A stretch of 52,604 nt of DNA from Collinsella sp. (GCA_031292915.1 JAUMSH010000008.1:1-52604), one strand, 5' to 3'; numbered from the stretch's first letter, positions 34,321-42,629 are shown. A program made the numbers and translations. Notes: generated from the sequence alone by a model not told the origin.

Positions 34321-35219
34321 GGGGTTTGGCAGGGTTTTCTGTCGCGACGGCGTGCGGGGTGGAACCTCGTGTGCCGCAGGTGCCGCCGGCGGAGCTGGCA
34401 CGTCAGGCGCTCGAGACGGTGGCAGAGAAGCTGCCGCGTGAGCTGGTGGAAAACGATCTGCTGAAAAAGATTGCCCGTTCGTGGGCATCGCTGGCTCCGG
34501 CGCGTCGCCTTGGCCTCGTGATCGAGGATGCTTCGGGGCGTTTGGCGTTTCTGCTGCTATCGAGCGGTGTCTGCTGCGTTTTGCTAACGATAGTGTCGTT
34601 ATCGCCCCTCGGATTTGCCTTGGGACTTGTTGCTCCGATTGCCGTTGGCGCCGCCCGGGATGGCTTTGAGAGCCGGCGCGAGCAACACGATGTAGAAGAG
34701 GCCATGCCCGAGGCGTTTACCGCACTTTCCATGTCGCTTGCCTCGGGACATTCGCTGGCCCAGGGCATGCGCTTTGTGGGCGCTCATGCGCAAGAGCCGG
34801 TGCATACCGAGTTTTTGCGGGTGGCGGCGGCGATCGATTGCGGCATCTCGGCGACCGACGCGCTCGATGACTTGCTCGTGCGCATCGACGCCCCCGGTCT
34901 TTCGCTTGTGACCTTGGCGCTTAAGGTGTCTCAGCGCACCGGTGCTCCGCTTGCCGACTTACTGTCCGAGGCGTCGAGCATGGTGGGGGAGCGCATCGAG
35001 CTCAAGCGCCGCCTGGATGTTAAGACGTCGCAGGCTCGCATGTCGGCGCATATGGTCGCGGCGATGCCAGCGGGCATGTGCGCGGTGTTGGCGCTGCTTT
35101 CGGCAGATTTTCGTCGCGGTCTTGCGACGCCTGCCGGCGCGGGCGCTGTGGTGCTGGGTCTTGCCCTCAACGCCGTTGCCCTGGTGGTTATCAGGCGCAT
35201 TATGCGGGTGGAGCTATGA
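34293..35219 (+). CDS. Tad pilus platform protein TadB
   Basis: A 308-residue inner-membrane platform protein with a T2SSF domain. Hydrophobic pairs lie near residues 85-120 and at the C-terminus (residues 255-305). The T2SSF signature is visible as EEAMPEAFTALSMSLASGHSLAQGMRF. AGGAGGTG lies 6 nt before ATG 34293, inside the end of tadA. It pairs with TadC to form the assembly platform on the TadA ATPase. Confidence 0.92.
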   Translation: MEVAVPLVVGGLAGFSVATACGVEPRVPQVPPAELARQALETVAEKLPRELVENDLLKKIARSWASLAPARRLGLVIEDASGRLAFLLLSSGVCCVLLTIVSLSPLGFALGLVAPIAVGAARDGFESRREQHDVEEAMPEAFTALSMSLASGHSLAQGMRFVGAHAQEPVHTEFLRVAAAIDCGISATDALDDLLVRIDAPGLSLVTLALKVSQRTGAPLADLLSEASSMVGERIELKRRLDVKTSQARMSAHMVAAMPAGMCAVLALLSADFRRGLATPAGAGAVVLGLALNAVALVVIRRIMRVEL

Positions 35220-35857
35220 ACGCCCCGGTTGCAGTTGCGGCTTGCCTGTGCGCCCTGAGTGTATTTGTCGCGACGGGTTTGGATCGGGCGGATGCACGCA
35301 AGATCGCAGGGGCCTGCAAGCGCGAGGCGGTGCTGGTCGCTGCCGCGGGTCGCTCGGTGGTCGATGCTCTTACCGCGCGAGTGAAGGGCGCGGTTGGAGT
35401 GGACGGCTCGGCGCGAGTGTCGCTCGGCGAAGTGTCCGAGATGATCGATGTTGTGCGCTTGGGTCTTTCGGCCGGTCTTTCGTTTGATGCGGCGCTTGAG
35501 ATTTTCTGCGCCAACCGCCGGTCGGTGCTGGCTCTTCGCCTTGAGCGGGCCTGCATGGCGTGGCAGGTGGGCGTGGGCACGCGTGAGGACGAGTTGTTGG
35601 CCGCCGCGCGCGACCTGGACGTACGAGCGCTCGAGACCTTTGCCATCACGGTGGGGCAGGCGCTCGCCCTGGGTGCCCCACTTGCCGAGACACTGGCCGC
35701 TCAAAGTCGCGAGATCCGTGCAGCTCACCGTGCCGCGGTCGAGCGCGAGATCGAGCGTGCACCCGTCAAGCTGCTGATTCCCACCGGCACGCTCATCTTG
35801 CCGGCGTTGCTTCTGTCCATATTGGGCCCGCTGCTGGGAGCAGGCGGGATGATGTAG
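35216..35857 (+). CDS. Tad pilus platform protein TadC
   Basis: A 213-residue T2SSF-domain protein with EMIDVVRLGLSAGLSFDAALEIF and a C-terminal double transmembrane segment. It is shorter than many TadC proteins (about 300 residues) because the N-terminal membrane segments before the domain are reduced to one. ATG 35216 overlaps the tadB stop (ATGA). A longer reading from 35078 lies inside tadB and has no supporting site. Confidence 0.88.
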   Translation: MNAPVAVAACLCALSVFVATGLDRADARKIAGACKREAVLVAAAGRSVVDALTARVKGAVGVDGSARVSLGEVSEMIDVVRLGLSAGLSFDAALEIFCANRRSVLALRLERACMAWQVGVGTREDELLAAARDLDVRALETFAITVGQALALGAPLAETLAAQSREIRAAHRAAVEREIERAPVKLLIPTGTLILPALLLSILGPLLGAGGMM

Positions 35858-35867
35858 GGAGGAATAC

Positions 35868-36101
35868 ATGAACACGATGGTCGAAGTTGCTGACAAGGCT
35901 TGGAACTGGGCTTTTTGCCGGGCGATCCGTGCTCGTCAGCATGCCAAGGAGCTGTTGCGGGAGGAGAGCGCGCAGGGTACCACCGAGTACGCCATTTTGG
36001 TGGGCGTGCTTGTGGTGATCGCGATTATTGCCATCGTTGCATTTAAAGGCAAGGTCCAAGATCTATGGAACGCTATCAGCGAGGGCATCAACAGCCTGTA
36101 G
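35868..36101 (+). CDS. flp: Flp-type major pilin
   Basis: A 77-residue prepilin, the likely main pilus subunit. A basic, hydrophilic leader of about 35 residues ends at ESAQGTTEYAILVGV, and the hydrophobic polymerisation helix (AILVGVLVVIAIIAIVAF) follows. If cleavage is after Ala in SA|QGTTEY, Glu falls at +5 as in Flp/type IVb pilins, although most have Gly at -1. GGAGGAATAC precedes the ATG. The following gene starts 37 nt before its stop. Confidence 0.88.
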   Translation: MNTMVEVADKAWNWAFCRAIRARQHAKELLREESAQGTTEYAILVGVLVVIAIIAIVAFKGKVQDLWNAISEGINSL

Positions 36102-36628
36102 AGGGCGAGCGCCCCATCGGGGTGCTGCTGGTGTTTGCTTGCCTGACCGTGGCGATAGCGGCGGTGCTTTGGGGGCTTAACGCCGCGCAGCAGCAGCGTC
36201 CTGGGGCCGCCTTCGATTCGGGCTCAGATTCGGCGGTGGCGTCTCAAAAAGATGAGATGCGAGATGCGGACGATTCGGATGTCGCTGTCACGGCGCAAAC
36301 CTTTCTGCGGACGCTCGACAAGCGGTCTGGCACTGCGACGGATTCGCCTGAGGGCAACGCGATTGCGGTCCGGCTTGCATGGTCCGAAGACCGACCGATG
36401 ACCGAAGCGGCGGCGGATATGCTGCGTGCCTATCGCGAGGTGCCAACGGCCCAGCTCGCCCTGAGCGGCTATCTCGATATTAAGGGCAACGTATGGGGCG
36501 CCATCGTGCGCGATGGGCGCGGCTGGGTCGATATGGTGACGGTTGCCGCGGATGCTGGCGATGCTTCGTGTCGTCTGCGCGCCGTGCGTCTGGTCCCGCA
36601 AACAATAAGCTCAAAGGAGGGATCGTGA
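36065..36628 (+). CDS. Hypothetical single-pass membrane protein of the Tad operon
   Basis: A 187-residue protein with one transmembrane helix (residues about 18-38, GVLLVFACLTVAIAAVLWGL) and an extracytoplasmic domain of about 145 residues without cysteines near the membrane. I do not recognise the domain. Its start overlaps flp by 37 nt and has only a weak ribosome-binding site, so translation is likely coupled to flp. Its place between the two pilin genes suggests a pilus accessory role. Confidence 0.7.
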   Translation: MERYQRGHQQPVEGERPIGVLLVFACLTVAIAAVLWGLNAAQQQRPGAAFDSGSDSAVASQKDEMRDADDSDVAVTAQTFLRTLDKRSGTATDSPEGNAIAVRLAWSEDRPMTEAAADMLRAYREVPTAQLALSGYLDIKGNVWGAIVRDGRGWVDMVTVAADAGDASCRLRAVRLVPQTISSKEGS

Positions 36629-36629
36629 A

Positions 36630-36848
36630 ATGCATGGCGTTCTGCGTGAGGAATCTGCCCAAGCGACGGTCGAATACGCCATCGTCACGGTGGCGCTGTT
36701 ATCGATCGTGCTGGCGATTGTGGGACTTTGGCGTGCTGGCACCGATGGACACTTGGCGGCGCTGGTTGAGCGGGCGGCATCCCATGGCGTTGCCTCGACG
36801 TCGGTTATCGACGCCGCTGCGGGCGCTAAGGACATCGCGTTGTATTGA
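36630..36848 (+). CDS. Second Flp-like prepilin
   Basis: A 72-residue prepilin with a very short leader (MHGVLREESA) before QATVEYAIVTVALLSIVLAI. It keeps Glu at +5 and Tyr at +6 if cut after Ala. The mature C-terminal part (about 40 residues) differs from the first pilin, so it may be a minor or tip subunit. AAAGGAGG lies 9 nt before the ATG. The next gene begins within its 3' end. Confidence 0.8.
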   Translation: MHGVLREESAQATVEYAIVTVALLSIVLAIVGLWRAGTDGHLAALVERAASHGVASTSVIDAAAGAKDIALY

Positions 36849-37320
36849 TATCGCGCGCGAGGACTGGGCGCAGTCTACGGTCGAGGCCGCTTTTTTGCTG
36901 CCGACGTTTCTGACGCTCATCCTTCTCGCACTGCAACCGGTGTGCCTGCTTTATACGCGCGCGGTCATGGAGTCTGCCGCCGCCGAGACCGCGCGGCTCA
37001 TGACCACGACGACGGCGGAGGACGACGATCTTAAGGAGTTCACCCGCCGCCGGCTTGCCGCAGTGCCCAACGTTTCGATCTTTCATACCGGCGGGCCGTT
37101 GTCGTGGGATATCGAGCTTGGTCGGGCCGATGCGGGTGGCGTCTCGTCCGTGTCCGTTTCCGGCGAGGTCAAGCCGTTGCCTGTGATCGGTGCGTTTGCG
37201 CAGGCTATGGGTGGTACCGCCGAGGGCGGCTACGTTGAGCTCAAGGTCGATGTCTCGTATCAATCACGTCCCGAATGGCTGGAGGGAGATTATGATTCGT
37301 GGATTGCTGCATGGGATTAA
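36784..37320 (+). CDS. TadE-like pilus protein
   Basis: A 178-residue pseudopilin-like protein. After a basic leader the motif WAQSTVEAAFLLPTFLTLI marks the TadE domain, with the Glu at +5 of a possible AQ cleavage site. A soluble domain of about 120 residues follows. The start is the weak point. ATG 36784 lies 65 nt inside the previous gene and has no clear ribosome-binding site. An ATT at the previous stop, or simple re-initiation, is possible. The reading frame and stop are certain. Confidence 0.8.
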   Translation: MALPRRRLSTPLRALRTSRCIDIAREDWAQSTVEAAFLLPTFLTLILLALQPVCLLYTRAVMESAAAETARLMTTTTAEDDDLKEFTRRRLAAVPNVSIFHTGGPLSWDIELGRADAGGVSSVSVSGEVKPLPVIGAFAQAMGGTAEGGYVELKVDVSYQSRPEWLEGDYDSWIAAWD

Positions 37321-39445
37321 GCGTTTCTGGTCTAGATGCGTTTTGACGCGCCGTCCGAGCTGCCATCGCAAGCGAGGCGGCTTTATGGGTCGAGCCGGTA
37401 TCGACCTGTTTATCGAAGACGGTGCCTACACCACGCTTTCCTCTGCGGTGGTCATCTTGGTGGTGCTCACGCTGCTGTTTTCGTCGACGGCGGCGATATG
37501 GAGCATGTCGCGCGCGGGGGACACCCAGGTGGCTGCCGATAGCGGCGCGCTGGCAGGCGCCAATGTGGTGTCGTCCTATCACACGGCTGCCACGGTGGTG
37601 GATGCGAGCATTTTGAGTTTGGGCCTGGCGGGGTTTGCCACGATCGGGACGGGCCTGGTCGCCATCCTCATCCCGGGCGCCGAACCAGTTGCCGGCAATA
37701 TGGTCGACACCGGGATTGAGATTATTAAAACGCGCAACAAGTTTGCCAAAAGCGCATCGGAAGGCTTACAGAAAATCGAGACGGCTCTGCCGTATCTGAT
37801 CGCCGCGCGTGCCACGCAGGCGGTCTCGGCGCAGGATACCGATAATGTGACCTATACCGGTACGGCGCTTGCCGTGCCCAGGACATCCGAGTCGGACTTC
37901 GCTGCGCTCGAGGGGTCCGAGATCTCGACCGATGCCATTAAAGACACATCGGATGATTTAGAGCGTGCGGCCGAGGAGCTGCGGAAGGCTTCTGAGGACA
38001 CGGCGAAGGCTAAAGAGCGCGCTTGGCTGGCGGATTGTGGCGGGTCGGACGAGAGTTCGATTGGCAAGTACTCGTGTATGTGGGAGCGTGCGAAAAAACT
38101 AGCAGAACTATCTGACAGCCAGAACCGTCATGAAAAGTCGAGCATCACATGGGAGCCGCAAATAGCGCTCGATCGCGCGAAAACCTATTACCGACAGCGC
38201 TTGGCGAATGAGAAACCGCTTGGCGAGGGTCCGGAAAAACAGGCAGATTCTGCTGCACGAAAGGTATTCTTCGCTTATGCGAGCGAAGAAGTCGAGCGGG
38301 CATATATAACTGAAAAGGACGGCAAAGTTTCCGCCCACATCCCTTTCCTTCCGCGAAATCCAGATGAGGCGCGGGCGACTGAACTCTATACCGATGCGTG
38401 TTGGCCCACGAGTGAAGTAGATAAAGTTACCTATTTGCATTATGGGACTGACTGTCCAAATTACAAAAAAGGAAAGCCGGGTGGGCTGGCATCCGTCGCA
38501 GATTTTGACGGTCACGAAACGTGTAGCGAATGCCATTTCGGTGTGTCGTCTTTAGGGTACGTTGCGATTGCAACGACTTCTGTCGAAAGGGGCTTCGAGT
38601 ACCACTTCGATAAGTTCAAAGAGGCCCTGGAAGACTACGTCGAATGCCGCAACAAAGAGCTCGAGCTCGAGCGTCAGACCGAGGATGAGGCCGACCGTGC
38701 GGGCAATGCGTTTGACCAGGCCATCAAGGAGCTTTCCGGCGAGCGCCCGCGTATCGCCCCGCCCGGTCGCAACGGCGTGGTTGCCCTTGCGGTTTCGGGT
38801 GCCATCTCGAGCCCCGATGAGCTCAACTCTTCGTTTAACACGGCAGTCAGGCTTGGCGATCGCGGTGCTATCTCTGCCGCGGTGCTGGCGCCCGATGAGG
38901 CGACGGCGCAAAACAACGTGCTTTCGCGATTTTTCTCGACATTGAAGGAACGCTCGGGCGGCGTTGCCGGCGTACTCGATGGCGTTATGGATGTTTGGGG
39001 ACGGCTGCTCGTAGGATACGGTGATATCCAAGGTTCGGCCGACGAACTTATGGACGAGATGATTAAGGGCCTAGGAGGGGGCAGCGGCGCGTTGGGCTCC
39101 ATCGCATCGTGGCTCGGCGATACCGTTTCGGCGTCCGTGGCGGCGTTGGGCCTGGAGCCGTGCGACTTGCGCCTGCGAAAGCCGGTGCTGACCGATTCCG
39201 CAAATGTCATTAAGAGTCCGGGGTCTGACATTGCGGGTCTCTCTCAAGCGCAAGACAAACTGCGAAGTATTCCGTTGGGCGTGACCGATCCCAAGGCGCT
39301 TTGCGAGGCGTTGGAATATCAAGTCGAACGCACCATTAGCGGTACGGTGTTCACACTTGCGGAGATTCCTCTGCCCGGCGGCGGCTCCATCCCGCTCACC
39401 GTCGATGTCGCCACGCTGGTTGGCGCTCTGGGCGGTGGGTCGTAA
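37292..39445 (+). CDS. TadG-like pilus protein with an atypical inserted region
   Basis: A 717-residue membrane protein. The segment FIEDGAYTTLSSAVVILVVL near residue 45, followed by AADSGALAGANVVSS, matches the TadG/TadE-type N-terminal domain. A large extracytoplasmic part follows. Between about residues 250 and 430 (38,040-38,590) base composition drops clearly in GC, and the protein gains several cysteines, including a pattern HYGTDC...CSECHF that could bind a metal. Flanking parts are Ala/Gly/Asp-rich as elsewhere. GGAGGGAG precedes ATG 37292, which overlaps the TadE gene by 29 nt. Confidence 0.8.
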   Translation: MIRGLLHGIKRFWSRCVLTRRPSCHRKRGGFMGRAGIDLFIEDGAYTTLSSAVVILVVLTLLFSSTAAIWSMSRAGDTQVAADSGALAGANVVSSYHTAATVVDASILSLGLAGFATIGTGLVAILIPGAEPVAGNMVDTGIEIIKTRNKFAKSASEGLQKIETALPYLIAARATQAVSAQDTDNVTYTGTALAVPRTSESDFAALEGSEISTDAIKDTSDDLERAAEELRKASEDTAKAKERAWLADCGGSDESSIGKYSCMWERAKKLAELSDSQNRHEKSSITWEPQIALDRAKTYYRQRLANEKPLGEGPEKQADSAARKVFFAYASEEVERAYITEKDGKVSAHIPFLPRNPDEARATELYTDACWPTSEVDKVTYLHYGTDCPNYKKGKPGGLASVADFDGHETCSECHFGVSSLGYVAIATTSVERGFEYHFDKFKEALEDYVECRNKELELERQTEDEADRAGNAFDQAIKELSGERPRIAPPGRNGVVALAVSGAISSPDELNSSFNTAVRLGDRGAISAAVLAPDEATAQNNVLSRFFSTLKERSGGVAGVLDGVMDVWGRLLVGYGDIQGSADELMDEMIKGLGGGSGALGSIASWLGDTVSASVAALGLEPCDLRLRKPVLTDSANVIKSPGSDIAGLSQAQDKLRSIPLGVTDPKALCEALEYQVERTISGTVFTLAEIPLPGGGSIPLTVDVATLVGALGGGS

Positions 39446-39921
39446 TGAGTATCCGCATGCGTCTGCGCGAGGAGCGCGCCCAAGCGACGGTTGAGATGGC
39501 AGTGGTTACGCCCGTTTTGCTGGTGCTGGCACTCGTCGTGTACAACGTCATGATCTTTGCCAGCGCTGTCGCGCGCTTCGACCGCGTGGTGCCCGACATC
39601 GTGTTGGCGCACGCCGTGGCGTCGGAGGGGGAGGGCGACGAAAGCTCTGCCGATGCCTCGGCGACGGTTCAGACTCAAATTCTGAATGCCATGGAAGGCT
39701 ATGACTTACAGATCGAAGTGTCGAGCGAGCAAGGCGCGAAGGCATCGGATGGTGGCCTGCTCTCCCTATCCGGTACGTTTAGGACCTACACCTGCACCAT
39801 GCACTATGAGCCGTGGCCGACTTCTCTCAGCATCGCTGGCGTTCCGCTGGGGGCGCCGACAACGTTGTCGCACGAGCGTGCGGTGACGGTCGATCCATGG
39901 CGTCCGGGGGTGGTCATGTGA
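39445..39921 (+). CDS. TadE/TadF-like minor pseudopilin
   Basis: A 158-residue protein with leader MSIRMRLREERA, then QATVEMAVVTPVLLVLALVVYNVM, the TadE-type hydrophobic helix with Glu at +5. The remainder is extracytoplasmic and includes CTMHYEPWP. Its start overlaps the previous stop by one base (TAATG), and its stop overlaps the next GTG start (GTGA). Confidence 0.85.
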   Translation: MSIRMRLREERAQATVEMAVVTPVLLVLALVVYNVMIFASAVARFDRVVPDIVLAHAVASEGEGDESSADASATVQTQILNAMEGYDLQIEVSSEQGAKASDGGLLSLSGTFRTYTCTMHYEPWPTSLSIAGVPLGAPTTLSHERAVTVDPWRPGVVM

Positions 39922-40277
39922 CCGCGGTCTCGTCCTACATCGCCTACGCGCGGGCACTCAATAGGCTGGGTTGGACGCCGGCCGAGTTTGTGGTGGCGGA
40001 GTCGTTTGTCGTGCGCCTGCGCGGCATGCTGGGACGGCGTCCGGTTGCCGCCAACGGCCTGCCGCTCGTCATGGCGTTTCCACGCTGCTCTTCGGTCCAT
40101 ACGTGTTTTATGGCCTATCCCATCGACATCGCCTTCATCGATGCACGCGGCAATATCCTCGCGCGCTACGAAAACGTCCGCCCTTGGCGCATGTGCTCCT
40201 GCCCCGGCGCCTGGGCCGTACTAGAGCGTCCTTCAATCATTGTTTCGACCCCTGCTCTCCAACGCGTGCCGGCTTAA
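39918..40277 (+). CDS. DUF192 family protein
   Basis: A 119-residue protein of the DUF192 fold, with SFVVRLRGMLGR and then LPLVMAFPRCSSVHTCFM followed by YPIDIAFID. It lacks a signal peptide, unlike many DUF192 proteins, and starts from GTG 39918, which overlaps the previous stop. DUF192 genes often end Tad operons in Actinobacteria. Their function is unknown. This gene closes the operon. Confidence 0.85.
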   Translation: MTAVSSYIAYARALNRLGWTPAEFVVAESFVVRLRGMLGRRPVAANGLPLVMAFPRCSSVHTCFMAYPIDIAFIDARGNILARYENVRPWRMCSCPGAWAVLERPSIIVSTPALQRVPA

Positions 40278-40280
40278 GAA

Positions 40281-40310
40281 TTGGCGACAGTGGACTTTCG
40301 TCATACGAAA
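40281..40310 (+). promoter_or_regulatory. Promoter and palindromic operator of the toxin-antitoxin pair
   Basis: TTGGCG (40281-40286) and TACGAA (40304-40309) are 17 bp apart. The palindrome TTTCGT-CAT-ACGAAA (40296-40310) covers the spacer end and the -10 box. Such an arrangement is typical of autorepression by a ribbon-helix-helix antitoxin. Confidence 0.6.
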
Positions 40311-40335
40311 TTGGGTAAGATGGAGGAGAAGATGC

Positions 40336-40602
40336 ATGGATGTTGAGATTCATCCCAACGCTAAAAAGCACCTGACGGAAAAGCAGGTGCTTAGCGCTTG
40401 GCTTGCGGTTACTGAGTGCATTCGTCGCGAGTCGAAGGACGAGCCGCCGAGATGGCTTGCGATTGGATGGCTCCCAGACGGACGAAGCGTGGAGCTTGTC
40501 GCGGTCGAGCTTGTCCGTGGGTGGCTTATCATTCATGCCTTGTCTCCAGTCCAGAAGAAATTTTGGCAGGAGATTGAACAGGCTCGGCAAAGGGGTCGAT
40601 GA
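40336..40602 (+). CDS. BrnT-like putative toxin
   Basis: An 88-residue basic protein with the layout of small RelE/BrnT-type RNases. An N-terminal HPNAKKHLTEKQV helix is followed by PPRWLAIGWLPDGRSVELVAVEL and GWLIIHALSP. Toxin-first order, a size near 90 residues and the ribbon-helix-helix partner fit a BrnTA-like module, although overall similarity is only moderate and the activity is inferred. GGAGGAG precedes ATG 40336 by 7 nt. It overlaps the antitoxin gene by 4 nt (ATGA). Confidence 0.7.
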   Translation: MDVEIHPNAKKHLTEKQVLSAWLAVTECIRRESKDEPPRWLAIGWLPDGRSVELVAVELVRGWLIIHALSPVQKKFWQEIEQARQRGR

Positions 40603-40886
40603 TGGGCAAGACGTATACGGCCGCTAATGGTCAGGTTGTAACGGATGAAATGATTGACGCGTGGTGCGAGTCGTACGAGCGCGGAGAGTTTCCGGATGGC
40701 GAACACACCGTTGGTGGGATCGTGCATGGACGGCCCCCGCTCTCAGGTGAGGGGACGGCAACGCTGTCGGTCAAGATTCCTCTGGGAATGAAGGAGGCCA
40801 TTCGTCGACGGGCGGCTGCCGAGGGGATGACGCCAAGTGAGTTTGCCCGTGCGGCTCTGAGTGAAAAACTTCTTGCTGCCGGCTGA
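40599..40886 (+). CDS. Ribbon-helix-helix antitoxin-like protein
   Basis: A 95-residue protein. The C-terminal 40 residues (TATLSVKIPLGMKEAIRRRAAAEGMTPSEFARAAL, shown here in two joined parts: strand TATLSVKIP and helices MKEAIRRRA, PSEFARAAL) form a ribbon-helix-helix DNA-binding domain. The N-terminal part (residues 1-50) is acidic and could wrap the toxin. It probably represses its own promoter through the palindrome upstream. ATG 40602 is an alternative start one codon later. Confidence 0.8.
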   Translation: MMGKTYTAANGQVVTDEMIDAWCESYERGEFPDGEHTVGGIVHGRPPLSGEGTATLSVKIPLGMKEAIRRRAAAEGMTPSEFARAALSEKLLAAG

Positions 40887-40949
40887 TGCCTCTGACGTGC
40901 CGATTTATAGAACCGAGGCTGTGCTCAAAAACTTTTTTAAAATTCTCGG

Positions 40950-40977
40950 TTGACCGGAACGCGTCCTTGGTTATACT
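40950..40977 (+). promoter_or_regulatory. Promoter of tRNA-Phe
   Basis: TTGACC and TATACT are 16 bp apart, 32 bp before the tRNA. Confidence 0.75.
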
Positions 40978-41009
40978 AATCAAGCCTTGAAACAAGGCAC
41001 ACCTCAAAT

Positions 41010-41064
<55 letters not shown>

Positions 41065-41082
<18 letters not shown>

Positions 41083-41306
41083 CCTTGAATTGACTAGGAC
41101 CTCTGCAAAGGGGTCCTTTTCTTTTATACAGCCCCCACATGGAATCGAACCCCGTGAGGGCGCGGAGCTGAGTAAACGCGTAAGCGTTTGCCAGCGCAGC
41201 TCGCAAGGCGCGTAAGCGCCACAGCGGTCCGTCCGCGCAGCGCGCGGACGCGATTCCCTTCCCCGCCACCTTGAATTGACTAGGACCTCTGCAAAGGGGT
41301 CCTTTT
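41065..41306 (+). repeat. tRNA-Phe tail unit: duplicated 3' end, inverted T-arm and hairpins
   Basis: A 56-nt perfect direct repeat (41065-41120 and 41251-41306) covers the T-loop, the acceptor end and the terminator. Between the copies, 41141-41153 is an exact 13-nt reverse complement of the tRNA T-arm (41059-41071). A GAGCTG/CAGCTC stem then encloses AAACGC-GTAA-GCGTTT (41174-41189). GGCGC-GTAA-GCGCC (41207-41220) and GTCCGCGC-AGC-GCGCGGAC (41231-41249) follow. The unit encodes no protein. It looks like a small element inserted at, or copied from, the T-loop. Confidence 0.85.
41096..41126 (+). terminator. Terminator of tRNA-Phe
   Basis: AGGACC and GGTCCT pair around a 10-nt loop, followed by TTTTCTTTT. 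An identical second copy lies at 41282-41312. Confidence 0.85.
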
Positions 41307-41561
41307 TCTTTTTTTGTGGGGTTCAGCGGAAAATGCATCCCATTTTTTTGACCCAGAGTGGGACACGCTTTCCGGTGCCTGCCTCCGGCGCGCGTACACG
41401 CCTCATCGCGCCATCTCGGGCCCGCCCAGACATTCCTCCCACTTTCGCGTCACTTTGCAGACCGTTCGGTCGCCTGTCCGCACACGCGGGTATACTCAAA
41501 ACGATACTTATCCTATGCAATACGATGCGGGTTCGACCTGCACGATCCGAAGGGGGCAGTG

Positions 41562-42623
41562 ATGGAGAGGATACTCGGCGTTAATCTCTCTGGCTGGTTT
41601 ATTCCCGAGCCTTGGGTGACCCCGTCGCTATACGCGGCGACCGGTGCATCCAATGCGGCCGAGCTGCAGGAGGCCATGGGCACCGCCGCCTATAACGAGC
41701 GCATGCGCCGTCATTACGAGACGTTTGTGAGCGAGGATGATTTCCGTCGCATGGCGCAGATCGGCCTCAACGCCGTGCGCCTGCCGGTGCCTTGGTATGC
41801 CTTTGGCTCGCAGGAGTCCGATGCGTCCTACATCTCGGTTGTCGACTACATCGACCGTGCAATTGAGTGGGCTGCCAAGTACGACATCCGCGTGCTGCTT
41901 GATCTGGCAACTGTGCCCGGTGGCCAGGGCGATTCCAACGATTCGCCCGCCACGCCGGAGGCTGTCGCCGAGTGGCATTCGTCCACCAACGGCCGTCATG
42001 TCGCGCTCGACGTGCTCGAGCGCCTGGCCGATCGCTACGGCGAGGCCGAGAGCCTGCTGGGCATTGAGCTGCTGGACACGCCGCAGATGAGCGTCCGCAA
42101 GAGCCTCTTCACCATGACGGATGGCATTCCGGCGCACTACCTGCGCAACTTCTATCGCGACGCCTACGAGCTCGTCCGTTCGTATATGCCTGAGGATAAG
42201 ATCGTCGTCTTCTCGTCGTCGGGGCATCCCAACGAGTGGAAGCATTTTATGCGCGGCGCCAAGTACAAGAACGTCTACATGGACCTTCACCTGTACCATT
42301 ACCGTGACGAGTATGCGCTCGATATCACGAGCCCCCGCGGGCTGACGACGGCGATTTCGCGCAACAAGCGCGAGCTCAAAGAAGCGATTTCGACTGGGTT
42401 CCCCGTGCTGGTGGGCGAATGGTCGGGCGCGGCGATCTTTGCCAACTCGTCGGTTACGCCCGAGGGCCGCAATGCCTACGAGCGCGTGTTTATCGCCAAT
42501 CAGCTGGCTTCGTTTGCGCCGGCTGCCGGTTGGTTCTTCCAAACGTGGAAGACCGAGAAGCGCATTGCAGCATGGGACGCCCGCGCGGCGCTCGGTACGC
42601 TCGAGCGCGGCATGATTGAATAG
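41562..42623 (+). CDS. Glycoside hydrolase family 5-like protein, acid/base residue replaced
   Basis: A 353-residue (beta/alpha)8 protein of the GH5 exoglucanase-like type. It shows GVNLSGWFIPEPW at the start, AQIGLNAVRLPVPWYAF near residue 65 and LDLATVPGGQGDSND near residue 112. LVGEWSGAA near residue 284 carries the nucleophile Glu. The motif that normally reads LLNEP, with the acid/base Glu, reads LLDTP here (near residue 168). The second catalytic Glu is therefore missing, and the protein may be inactive or have a changed mechanism. There is no signal peptide, so it is intracellular. GGGGG lies 5 nt before the ATG. A -10-like TATACT lies about 70 bp upstream. Confidence 0.85.
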   Translation: MERILGVNLSGWFIPEPWVTPSLYAATGASNAAELQEAMGTAAYNERMRRHYETFVSEDDFRRMAQIGLNAVRLPVPWYAFGSQESDASYISVVDYIDRAIEWAAKYDIRVLLDLATVPGGQGDSNDSPATPEAVAEWHSSTNGRHVALDVLERLADRYGEAESLLGIELLDTPQMSVRKSLFTMTDGIPAHYLRNFYRDAYELVRSYMPEDKIVVFSSSGHPNEWKHFMRGAKYKNVYMDLHLYHYRDEYALDITSPRGLTTAISRNKRELKEAISTGFPVLVGEWSGAAIFANSSVTPEGRNAYERVFIANQLASFAPAAGWFFQTWKTEKRIAAWDARAALGTLERGMIE

Positions 42624-42629
42624 GTTGAT

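Noticed and set aside
36493..36783. Upstream extension of the TadE-like protein
   Set aside because: The extension lies inside two other well-supported pilus genes and has no ribosome-binding site. Only the part from about 36784 shows TadE character.
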